From Euryodendron excelsum (taxonomy: Eukaryota; Streptophyta; Magnoliopsida; Ericales; Pentaphylacaceae), in assembly GCA_033060915.1 (NCBI GenBank), contig CM065378.1, forward strand, positions 34,774,501 to 34,838,500: a DNA stretch of 64,000 nt, read 5' to 3'. Shown here piece by piece: positions 9,561 to 19,835 of the stretch. Numbering within the stretch: position 1 is the stretch's first letter; the number at the start of each line of letters is the position of its first letter. Position numbers and translations under genes: made by a program. A model generated the notes under the pieces. That model was not told the DNA's origin. It searched no databases and was given only the letters and a program-made list of their open reading frames with translations.

Positions 9561-10331
9561 TCCGAACTACGACTAACCTGATTCCTCCAAAAGGATACGT
9601 AGGCAACCCTCATGGGTGCGGTCACAATTCCTTTCAAATTTCAAATTCCTCCATATCTTTCAAATCTCAAATTATACAATCTTTTCAAATCTCTACTTTC
9701 AATTTTCAAAACTTTTCAATCTCAAATTTATCCAATTTCAAATCTCTTTCAAATTTATTTCCAAATCTATTCTCCAACTCCCTCTTATTTTGCACTTACA
9801 TCTCATGCATCATTTCTTTTCAAACATTGTTTTTCAAAGTAAATAGGGTTGAACATTGGTTAGTTAAAGACTCTCATAGGTGAATCTAGGGTAGATTGAC
9901 ATGTAGGTACCGAAAGGGGGGGGTAGGGTGATGGCTTAGTGCATCTTCCCTACACGTAACCAACCTCCGAACCTAGATCACTAATTTCAAAGACCAAACG
10001 GAGTTATTTTCAAAAGGGCTAAATGTTTTCCAAAGGTTGCCAAACAACCTATTTTATTAAAAACCCTCTCTTGAGGATACATTTTCAAAATCGTTTTCCA
10101 AGAACCCTAAGTGTAGTTCTCAGATTATGCTTAGTTTGTAGGTGACTTAACTCACCTTAATCAAGTTAGGTGGCGACTCCAAATTTTTTCCAAAAGCCCT
10201 TTATTTAAATCTATTTTCAATTCAAACCCAGTCGCACTCATTCTTCTAGGAGGGTGAGTTCTAACTAGAGAGTATAACATTTTTCCCGCTTGTGTGAGTA
10301 TTCCTCGAGTGCGAAAAATCTGGGTGCGACA

Positions 10332-11295
10332 GCCTTAAGATCCCACGAAGTTGCATGAACCATAAGAACACATTAAGAACCGAAAGAAAAATCTTGCATA
10401 GGCATAAGTATCAACAATATTAAAGAACAACCAATGAAATTCAAGATGCCTTAAGCGCGAATAAACCAATATCAAGTATGTTCAAAGATTGACTTAAAAG
10501 CAACTCAATGGACATAATGATGATAAGAGACATGCAAGCAACCATGATAATGAGATACAAGTCCATCAATTAGATCAATGAGAATATAGACTCTAGAATA
10601 AGATCAAGGCAGAGTTCATCATAGAAACCTTCTCTTAGACAAGAATGTTGTAGAAGTCAAACCCCCCTGACATCCCAATCATAATATTTCAAGTATTCTC
10701 TTATTCTTTCAAGATAGGCTCTTCTGTTCTTTTTTTGAAGATCTAACCCTATCTCTTCAACTTTGGAACAAAGTTAAGCAAGCAAACGGTGGCTTTCACA
10801 CACATGAACAGGTAGTCATTTCCTTTTATCACATAACAAGGATAGCTTTTCACACACTGACAGGTAGCCCTTTCCACCCAACACAAAACTATTTTGAAAG
10901 AAAGGGTACACATGTGAATATGGTCAATCTAGAAATTCCATGTACAAGGGAGATCATCCATGATGAGAGCTACAAAAAGATCATAAAAAACGGATTCCAT
11001 ATTCTAAAAGATCTCATGAAGTGAGTACCAAATAAACACAAAGCACGAGCATGACCAGAATCATCATAGTCACTTGAATTACTAATAAACAATCAATGAT
11101 GCACACAAGATTCAATTTAGAACATCCTCATACTTTTAATATTTCATGAGAAGTGCTTTAAACTGGTGACAAATAAGCCAAGTGCAAAGCAAACACAAAC
11201 ATAACACACACAAAACAAAGTTTAAGGTAAGATGAAGCAATAAAAACACTCAAGCGTGGACCCTAACAAAACAAACTACTCGAGAGAGCACACTC
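10332..11295 (-). other. Remnant of copia 3' region, no coding seen
   Basis: This stretch follows the RNase H end of the copia fragment and is cut on the left by T1. It holds a short direct repeat (CACACA...ACAGGTAG at about 10797-10880) and no open frame. An LTR or an extra 3' gene of the copia element may once have lain here, but I cannot define either. Confidence 0.4.
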
Positions 11296-13852
11296 CTACG
11301 GATTTTCACAGAAAATCAAACCTAAGAGCATCAAGAGGCTTAGTGAACAAATCAGCAAGTTGGTTTTCTATAGCAATATATTCTAAAGAAATAACTTTAT
11401 CTTCAACCAACTCACGAATAAAATTATAACGAATATCAATATGTTTAGTACAAGAATGCAGCATGTGATTCTTAGATATACTAATAGCACTTATATTATT
11501 ACAAAACAAAGTCGTGATATTTTGTTCTAAGCCATAATCATATAACATTTGTTTCATCCATAAGAGCTAAGTACAACAGCTTCCAGCAGCTATGTACTCT
11601 GCCTCAGCAGTGAACAAAAAGATGACAATATGCTTTTTACTATACCAAGCAATAAGGTTATTACCTACATAAAAACACCCACCAAAGGTATTGATACGAT
11701 CATCGGCAAGCCCTACCCAATCTCCATTAGTATTACTTGCAATATCCGTATTAGTGTTCAAGGTAAACCAAATACCATTCCCAAGAGTACCATTTACGTA
11801 TTTAATGATTCTTTTAACAACAAACAAATATGACTCTTTGGGACAAGCCTGAAAATGAGCACAAACACCAACACTAAATGTAATGTCAAATATACTAGTA
11901 GTTAAATAAAGCAGACTACTAACCATGCTCCTATACAAGGTTTGATCAACATCTTTGCTTGAAGCATCCTTGCTAAGCTTAAGACGAGTCCTGGCATGCT
12001 TATTATTTTTCAAACCAAATTTCTTCACCAGGTCTCTAGCATATTTGGACTGAGAGATAAAGATCCCTTGATCCATCTGTTTAACTTGCAAACCTAGGAA
12101 GTAATTTAACTCACCTATCATGCTCATTTCAAATTGACTTTTCATATGTTCAAAAAAGTTATGAGCAAGCTTTTCAGAAATAGAACCAAACACAATGTTA
12201 TCCACATAAATTTAAGCAATAAGAATATGTTTTGATTCTTTCTTAATAAATAGAGTCTTATCAACTCCCCTTTGAGAAAAGCTAGACTCTAGCAAAAAGG
12301 TAGTCAACCTCTCAAACCAAGCTCGAGGAGCTTATTTCAATCCATACAAAGCTTTCTTAAGCTATGATCAGGATGCTTAAGGTCCTCAAACCCTTTGAGT
12401 TGTTCAGCATAGGCTTTTTTCTTAAAGAATGACATTAAGGAAAGCACTCTTCACATCCATTTGGTGAATTCTAAAGCCTAGATGACATGCAATGGCAAGT
12501 AAGATATGAACAGACTCTAACCTTGCAACAGGGAAAAATGTCTTATGAAAGTCTATTCCTTCAATTTAAGTGTAGCCCTATTCTATAAGTCTTGCCTTCT
12601 TATTTCTAGTGATAGTAACATGCTCATCATATTTATTCTTAAATAACCATTTGGTACCTATTACATTCACATCATTAGGTCTAGGCACAAGGGTCCCAAT
12701 ATTATTATGCACAAATTGACCTAATTCTTCATGCATAGCAGTTATCCAATGCTTATAAGTTAAGGCTTCTTTCATATTTTTAAGTTCAAATGAAGAGGTA
12801 TATCACATGTAGTTTACCTCATTCCTTACCTGATGCCTTGTCTTCATTGGTTTAGTGACATCTCTAATCACTTGGTGCAATGGATGATTTAATTTCACTC
12901 TAGATGATGGTTCTAGAATGATTTCAAGTTCATTTTCAATGTTGTCCACGTAGGTCATAGCAACAGCTGTCTTCTCATTATTTTGCTATCTAAGTCACAA
13001 TCCTCATCAAGTGCATCATAAATGTGAACTAAAGTATCATCAATAACCACATTTATAGATTCCATAACAGTAAGAGTATATAAGTTATAAACACGATAAG
13101 CTCTACTATTAATGGAATACCGAAGGAATACTCATTCATTGCTTCGAGAGTCAAACTTGCCCAAATGCTCTCTAGCCCTCAGGATGTAGCATTTGCTTCC
13201 AAAAACTCAGAAGTATTTAACATTAGACTTCTTACCTTTCCACAGTTTATAGGGCGTCTGTTGGTTACTAACTCTCAGATAGACTTGGTTTGCAATGTAG
13301 CATTTTGTATTTATCACCTCGGCCCAGAAATTCTATGGAACCTTCTTATCATGAAGCATTACTTGGGCCATTTCCTGGATCACCCGATTCTTTCTTTCCA
13401 CTACACCATTCTATTGTGGTGTCTTCAGAGCAGAGAACTCATGTCTTATGCCCTGCTCATCGCAAAAGTCAGCAAGTTAGCAAACTCATAACTTTTAATT
13501 TCCTACCATGGTCGGTACGAATTCTATGAATGCATTTGATTTTTGTGCTCTTCTCTACTTGCACTTTCAGAAACAAAGCTCTAAACAAAGAGAAGATGTT
13601 AGATTTTTCTCGAATAAAATCAATCCATGTAAATCTAGAAAAATCATCAATAGCCACAAAAATATATTTCTTTCCTTGAATACTCTCTATTTGAGTAGGA
13701 CCTATAAGACCTATATGAACAAGTTCAAGAGGTTTAGATGTTGCAATCGGCTTAACTTTTTTGTGTGTGGACTTAATTTGCTTCCCCAATTGGCACGGTC
13801 TACAAACACAATTTTTGTGTTTTCGAAGTTTTGAAATCCCACGGACTAGTTC
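11296..13852 (-). pseudogene. Ty1/copia pol remnant: integrase, reverse transcriptase, RNase H
   Basis: On the minus strand one reading frame, interrupted by stops and gaps, runs from integrase to RNase H. From 13852 downward it shows the end of the GAG-preintegrase motif (C-R-P-C-Q-L-G-K-Q) and the integrase core (D-D-F-S-R-F-T-W and R-T-D-H-G-R). The reverse transcriptase N-part (12775-12578, V-I-G-T-K-W-L-F-K-N-K), the K-A-L-Y-G-L-K motif and the active-site box Y-V-D-N near 12195 follow, then RNase H and the end motif Q-L-A-D-L-F-T-K-P-L-D. Order and wording fit the SIRE/Maximus-like copia branch. The usual Y-V-D-D is Y-V-D-N and several stops are in frame, so it is dead. The 5' part is cut off by T2 at 13852. 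Confidence 0.88.
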
Positions 13853-16800
13853 TGTCACACCCTGAATTTTTGCACTCGAGAAAATACACACAAGTAGAAA
13901 AAATACGGTACTCTCTTGTTAGAACTCATCCACCTAGAAGGACGAGTGTAACTAGGTTTAAATTTGAAATTGATTTGAATAAGGGCTTTTGAAAAAAGAT
14001 TTGGGAGTCACCACCTAACTTGATTAAGGTGAGTTAGGTCACCTAAAACTAAGTGCAACGGAAAGACTAAACTTAGGATTTTTTAAAAGGTTTTCGAAAA
14101 CTTTCTCAAGAGAAGGTTTTTAGTAAAATAGGTTGTTTGGCAACCTTTGAAAATATTTAATCCCTTTTTGAAAAATAACTCTGTTTTGGTCTTTAAAAAT
14201 AGTGATTCTAGGTTTAGAGGTTGGTTACGTATAGAAATTATGCACTAGGCTATCACCCTCTCCCGCCCTTGCGATACTTACATGTCTATTCACCCTAGAT
14301 TCACTCATTTAGAGTCTTTGATTATTCATTGTCCAACTATATCCACTTTGAAAATAGTTTTAGAAAGAAGTTTGATATGATGCATAACATGCAAGTACAA
14401 GAAAAGATTTAATTTTAACAATAGATTTGAAGAAAAAATTTGAAACTTGAAAAAGCTTATGGAAATTAGAAACTTGGAAAAGGTTATGACCGCACCCATG
14501 AAGGTTGCCTATGTATTCCTTTGTTGGGAATCAGGTCAGTCGTAATTCGGACAAGAGTTCGATTGAAAATAGACACTGAGATTTTTGAAAAGTTTAACTT
14601 GAAAATGTTTGATTTGAACCTTGAATAAAATATTTGAAATTGAGTTTTGATTTGAAATCGAACCTGAATTTAAAATTGAACTAGAGGATTTTGAAATTAA
14701 TTTTGATTTTAAAAGATTGAACTTTGAAGGAGAACTTGAACTTGATTTGAAAATATTGAGTTGAGTTTTGAAAACATCTTGACTTCAATTGAAGTTTGAA
14801 AACCATCTGGGTTTAGAAAAGAATTCTAGAAAAGAGTGGAAGCTTCCTAACTTTAGGTTTATGGTTGAACTAGGGTTTAAACATCTTAGGACTTAGGTAA
14901 CCTAGGGTTGAAACATACAATTGAATTGGAAATTGAAAGATTTGATTTAGACTTGAAAAGTTAGATCAAGGAAAGTTTTTATTTTAGAAAACTTTGAATT
15001 AGAAAAGATGAGATTTAGAAAAGATTGGAAATAGTTTGGTTTGATTTAGAAACACTTGATTTGGAATGGTTGGAAAAGATTTGACTTGAATATTTAATTT
15101 GAAAGAATTTAGAAAATTAGAGTTTAGAAAAGATTGAATTTTGGAAATCTTTGAATTAGGAAAGTTTCAAAATAAGAAATTTTCATTTTAGGAAAGTGCC
15201 AAATTAGGAAAGTTTTTTTAGGAAAGCTTTTATTTTAGGAAAGAATTGATTTTGGAAATTTTTGAATTTGGAAAGTTTCGAATTTAGAAAGATCTGAACT
15301 TTGGAAAGACTTGGAAGTGGAATTTTAGAAAGTTGAGATTCGAAAAGGTTTTCAATTAGGAAAATATTTGAGTTTAGGAAAGATTAGAATTATGAAAAAG
15401 TTTGAAAGTTTGAAATTAGGAAAGGTTTGAAAGTTTGAAATTAGGAAAGGTTTGACTCCTATTTCCTAAAGTTAAAGATTGGATTTTGTTTCCACAATTG
15501 GAGGATTTGATTTGGTTTCCTAAATTGAAAGATTTGATTCGACATGGAATTGAAAGGGTTGAGTTTTAAAAATCTTGGATTTGAAAATCTATGATTTGGT
15601 AGGAAAAGAGGTTTTGGAACCTATGATTTGATATAGAAAATAGTTTTGAAAACCTATGATTTGATGTAGAAAATAGGAAGTCAAGATTTTGAAAAAGGAA
15701 CTAGGGTTTTCTAGCCATGAATTTTATGGCTTGACTTGCACTTCATGATAAAGAGTTTTGGAAAAGTAGATATTTGAAAAGAATTTTTAAGAAGTAGATT
15801 TTTGAAAAAGGTTTTTAGGAAGTAGATTTTTGAAAAGAGTTTTTTAGGAAAGAGATTTGCAATATAATTTGAAAAGAGGTCTGAATATGGACTTTTACAA
15901 GTCTCTTGAATATCTCACTTTCCTAAAATGATTCTAACCATGAAAAGATTAGAACCATTCTAGGGTTGTGATTTAAACACAACATGGATTTGAAATATAG
16001 ACTATAATAATTACATTGATTATCACACCTTCCTAAAACAATCGTAACCATAGAATGGTTAGAACTATCTTAAGATTGTGGGTTTGATAAAAACAAATTA
16101 GGGTTTACACCAAAAAATTTGGACGTTGATAGTTACATTGAATATAACACTTTCCTAAAACAATCCTAACTATGGAAATATTAGCCAGGCCATTTTTTGG
16201 CTAGTAGCACCACTCACTTAAAAAAGTTAGAAACGTATCTTTCGACACTTGGTACGCAAGGCAAAAGATTTTGGGCGCCTGTCCTAGTGACTACCATGCA
16301 ATTTTTGGCTTGGGTCCACTAGGAATGACTTCGAAAAGTCCAGGAATGATTCGGAAGGTTCCAAGTAACTAGACTCAGGGAATGGACGGGAACCCTCGTG
16401 AGAGTATCCCAAAGCCAAATGCCATAAGAAACAATATTAGAAGAGTTGAAAAGGTTAACCAGCTGACCAGGGGTAAAATGGTCATTTTGTACCTAGTCTT
16501 GTCTGAATACACTCGGAATGATCCAAAAAGGTGTGAGGAGGTTAGGAATACTATTAGAAGCATCCTCGAAAGATAACCGGTTGGATACCCAAAGCTGGTG
16601 TGGTTTCTGGAGGCGATCGAATACTTAAGAGTAAAACAGTTATTTTGACCGGATGGTCTCGGAATTGATCCGGAATGGACCGAAAGGCATTTGAACATAT
16701 AGAATTGTCTTTTGGACAAATCTTGGAAAGGTGGACTTACCGTTCCGAGGATTTAGGTACTTTCTCAAAAAGCGTGCCAAAATGGCCCAAGGAATAATTT

Positions 16801-17608
16801 GGTCATTTTTCACTAGAGTGGGCTTGTAAGCACTGGTTTTGACCCGAGTTTTGAGTGTTCCTATCACTTTGACGTTGTGTGATGAGTTGGTTTCCAAAGG
16901 TATCTCATCCTTCGGTAAATGTTTCACAGCCAAGAGGCGTGTTCGGTCTTGTTACATAGGGGTTTTGTTGGCAATTCCTAATGTCGCCCTATTTACGAGT
17001 GCTTTTGCCACTCTAACGGTTGCGATATTTGTGTATTTTCATCACTCTAACGGTGTGCATTTATTTTGGAGATTGCCTGATCTCGAAAAGCTACTAGATG
17101 AACTTATCGTGTAATGGATCAACTTTCTAGAAAGACGTGCCACAGAACAGACATTTTACATTGGTGGGCTAATAGAAGCTAGAAGTAAACCGTTCTACCA
17201 TCTTGGGGACTTGGGTTCTGTCCTAGTCGATGGGTTTGAAGGGACTTCCCGTTTCAAGGAGTTTTCTGGATAAACGCATCGGACTAGATGGACTTACCAT
17301 CTGAGGGATCAACTTTCTCAAAAGATGTGCCTATTTGAGTTTGATTGGTTTGGAGTGAAATTAAAATTGGAATTGAGGTTTAAATAGGGACTTACCATCT
17401 TGTAGGCAGATGTGTCAACTGGAATTGGACCAAGCAATATCCCAAGGGCATTTTAGTCATTTTGCCTCTATTGGGCCCGCCCGTGAAGCAATTGATTGAC
17501 TAGATTGAGTCTAGAAAACTAGTTTTGACTTGAATGTGTCTGTTTTAGTTTGAATGGGAGTCCAATCGGACCGGAGATTACCGAGCGGACAAAAATGGGA
17601 TGCTTACA
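13853..17608 (-). mobile_element. 3' LTR of T2, 3.76 kb, promoter region deleted
   Basis: Read on the plus strand it starts TGTCACACCC (LTR end) and finishes TGCTTACA (LTR start), matching the other family LTRs in reverse. It is shorter than its relatives. At about 16183 the sequence jumps from the hairpin region straight to the GGCGCC-module region, losing about 770 bp that in T3 correspond to roughly 22035-22810 and include the TATA box. A third partial hairpin unit is present beside the usual two. Confidence 0.85.
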
Positions 17609-17625
17609 GCTATCCCTCTTTTTCT
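17609..17625 (-). other. Polypurine tract of T2
   Basis: The complement of GCTATCCCTCTTTTTCT is a purine run that abuts the LTR start at 17608. It corresponds to the tracts of T1, T3 and T4. Confidence 0.75.
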
Positions 17626-18069
17626 GTCTTTACTTGACAAAGGTACAAAACAATAAAGTAAGAGTCCCATATTGACTGCAAGGCAATCGAAAGGATGGAA
17701 TTTGATAATTTTTGAAGACTAGAGCTTGAAAATGACAATTTGGCCCAAAGGGCATTTGAAATCAGGTTTTGGGAGGAAAAGGGCCAAATTGCCCAGAATT
17801 GACTATGGCGCCACTAACAGTAGCATCAGGCTTAAAATTGACTTGGTGGCACCAGGCTAGGCCTGGGATTAAAACCAATAACTTTTTATTCGAAATTTAG
17901 GGGTTTGTGAGAATTTTTGAGAGTTTGTGAGAGATTTCGAGTATTTTGTAAGAAGGGATACTTAAGTATTGAAAGGGAGACTTTGGGAGATACCGGAGAG
18001 TTACTGAAAGTTATTACCGTTGTCAGAATGGTCTTCGGAGAAGAAGATTTCATTGGAGAACTCAAATAG
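17626..18069 (+). promoter_or_regulatory. Presumed promoter and first exon of the T2 antisense gene
   Basis: GGCGCCACTAACAG at 17809 and GGTGGCACCAG at about 17845 are decayed forms of the palindromic modules. They are followed by sequence matching the first exon of the other copies and the donor AG|GTGAGT after 18069. Transcription is inferred from conservation only. Confidence 0.4.
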
Positions 18070-19584
18070 GTGAGTTTTTTGTTTAGTGTTAATTTTGATG
18101 TGTAGAACTCTGTTTGAGTGATGCAAATGGTCGAAATTGATGTTTTGATATATTTTGAACACTGGTGATATTATTCTTGTGTTTTGATGCTCCTTTGATT
18201 GAGTTTGGGTAATTTTGCATGTTTATGTAAAAGAAGTTTCTGTAGGAATTGAAAATTTACTCCTACAGCTATGGGCGTTGTATTTTTCGACTAGATTTTT
18301 GTACCATGTGCCTTAGAAAATGTGTTGGACAGCTGTATAAAATTTCATGATTTTCTAAAAAAAATTGAATTTTTGATTTTTCAAAAAATAAAACAATACT
18401 TCAAAAATAAGAAAAATTGAGAAATTGATGGAAATATTTAAATTTGACCTTTAAAAAAATATGAGAATATTTTAGAAAATATTTGAAATAACTTTGAAAG
18501 ATTTTTGTGAGAATTTTGAAACACTTGAATTTTTGAGAGATAGAACTAGCGTTTGGAAATTTGAAAACCTTAAGAATGTGCACAGATTGTTTTATGTGTG
18601 TTGGTACAATGTGATTGTAATGTCGTAGGGGACACAGCTTGTTTGCTATTGATACGTCTTCGGTGTTGTAAGGGTCATTTATAAATGAGACTCTACCGAA
18701 ATTTTGTCAAAATTACGAAAAAAGTTAGAAATTTTTTTGAAATAAAATCTTTTTGAAGGGAAAAAAATATAAAACCTTTCAAAGTGGAGCCCTTTTAGTA
18801 GAGAAGAACCCGAGAAGCTCGGGGGATCCTAGAATAAAACTTTTTAAAAGAAAAAATTTTGAAAACGGAATTTTGGATAAAAATTTTAAGGGAAACACTT
18901 ACGAAATTTTTGAAAATGGATTTTGAATTTGGAAAAACTTTGAAATTGGTCAAAATTTTGGGAGGAATTTTTGAGGATTGAAACCTTGAAAACTTTGAGG
19001 ATTGATTTTAAACAAGAGCTTCTTGAAGGAAAAAGTTTTAGAAAATCTTGAAACTTGATTGGAATAGAAATCTTTTGAAGAAGAGGGTTAGAAAAGTTTT
19101 GAGATGGATCTTGATTGAAACTTTTTGAGATTTAATTTTGACACGAACTTTGGATTTTGATTTTGACATAACTTTGGAAAGGGAAGGTTAAAAGATCTCA
19201 AAATTGATTTTGAGATAAACTTTTAGAAGCAAAAAGTTTAGAAACTATTTTAATTTGAAACTTAGACAAAACGTGTAGAAAATTTATTTTAATTTGAAAC
19301 TGTGAACACTTGAAGGCAACATGTGTAGAAAATTTATTTTGACTAGATACTTGAATTCTTTAAGACAAAATGTGTTCATTTTGACTTGAAACTTAAATTT
19401 TTGAAGACAAAATGTAAAATTTATTTTGACTCGAAACTTGAATTTTTTTCTTTTTTTTTCTTTTTCCCTTTTTTTTTGTGTATCTTCTTTTTTCTATCTT
19501 TTCTCTTTTTTCTTTTTCATACTTCTTGTCTTTATAAACTATACATATCATATCTTGAAGTCTTTACATTGATTTGACTTTCAG
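18070..19584 (+). other. Putative intron of the T2 antisense gene
   Basis: A donor GTGAGT at 18070 and an acceptor TTTCAG ending at 19584 bracket 1.5 kb of AT-rich sequence. It matches the T3 intron and is longer than those of T1 and T4. From about 18720 to 19440 it contains irregular GAAACTTGA/AATTTATTTTGAC units. A T-rich run with C precedes the acceptor region. Confidence 0.5.
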
Positions 19585-19835
19585 GATTGTTGATGCGGGT
19601 GACGACGGTTTTGAGAGGAGACGCTGGTTAGGAAAAGGAGCTCGTACGGATTCTATGGGTAGTTTCAGCCATTCTAGGAGCAATCGCAGGTCAGCTGGTT
19701 GGATGTCTTCTAATCAGAGCGGGAGGGGGAGTATGCCTCCAGTTGATCATTTCCCTCTAGTCAAGCAGACTTTTGAGGGAGAGGTGGATGCCAAGGAGGA
19801 GGTACCGGGCCTCGGAGACTGTATGACCGGTTATG
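19585..19835 (+). CDS. Unrecognised coding fragment after the T2 intron
   Basis: Directly after the conserved acceptor, T2 does not continue with the DUF7745-like protein seen in T3 and T4. It reads instead an open frame (in phase with 19574) of about 83 residues, rich in Ser, Arg and Gly at first (F-E-R-R-R-W-L-G-K-G, S-R-S-N-R-R-S-A-G) and acidic later (F-E-G-E-V-D-A-K-E-E-V). It is cut at 19835 by T3. I do not recognise a family. It could be an alternative protein carried at the same place or a captured host exon. Only a few bases near the start (GATGCGG, TTTTGAG) recall the usual exon. Confidence 0.4.

Larger units (their letters stand above)
1..10331 (+). mobile_element. T1: 3' part of a giant-LTR, Tat/Ogre-like non-autonomous retrotransposon
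   Basis: This is the right-hand part of a plus-strand element whose 5' LTR, PBS and gag lie left of the window. In order it shows a leader-type segment (1-240), a spacer (about 640-3000), a truncated antisense DUF7745-like gene with its intron (3140-4885), a polypurine tract (5144-5159) and a 5.17-kb 3' LTR (5160-10331). The same order is seen in T4, which is bounded by target-site duplications, and this supports reading these parts as one element. No polymerase or integrase coding was found. It is inserted in the copia remnant that begins at 10332, so the 5-bp duplication on its far side should read GCCTT. Confidence 0.8.
5160..10331 (+). mobile_element. 3' LTR of T1 (5.17 kb)
   Basis: The LTR begins TGTAAGCACCCC after a polypurine tract and ends GCGACA, giving TG...CA ends. 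It aligns along its length with the LTRs at 31008, 42039 and 48612 (plus) and at 13853, 19836 and 55224 (minus). In order it contains an 81-bp tandem array, paired TAGCRRAAATACTC motifs, about 157-bp U3 repeats, GGCGCC modules, a TATA box, a short leader rich in GAAGAC and ACCCTAG motifs, two conserved hairpins, a 2-kb pyrimidine-rich tract and a conserved last 700 bp. All open frames in it follow from repeats. Its length is extreme even for plant LTR elements. Confidence 0.9.
13853..19835 (-). mobile_element. T2: minus-strand giant-LTR element, 3' LTR and adjoining interior
   Basis: T2 begins with its 3' LTR (13853-17608), followed on the right by polypurine tract, presumed antisense promoter, intron and a short unknown reading frame. 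It is cut at 19835 by the T3 LTR. The rest of T2 should lie right of T3, outside the window. It sits inside the copia integrase region, and the 5-bp flank AGTTC (13848-13852) is its expected target duplication. Confidence 0.75.

Noticed and set aside
9612..9846. Phe/Ser/Leu-rich open frames in LTR tails, also near 35506, 45917 and 53190
   Set aside because: They are low-complexity by-products of the pyrimidine-rich tract and show no conserved protein pattern between LTRs.
13165..13834. Plus-strand open frames of 79-108 codons in the copia remnant
   Set aside because: They are opposite-strand shadows of the integrase region that is recognisable on the minus strand.
19441..19525. Long T-rich run with C as a possible microsatellite or retroposon tail
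   Set aside because: It lies at the end of the presumed T2 intron, where T3 has a similar pyrimidine-rich stretch, so a polypyrimidine tract before the acceptor explains it.
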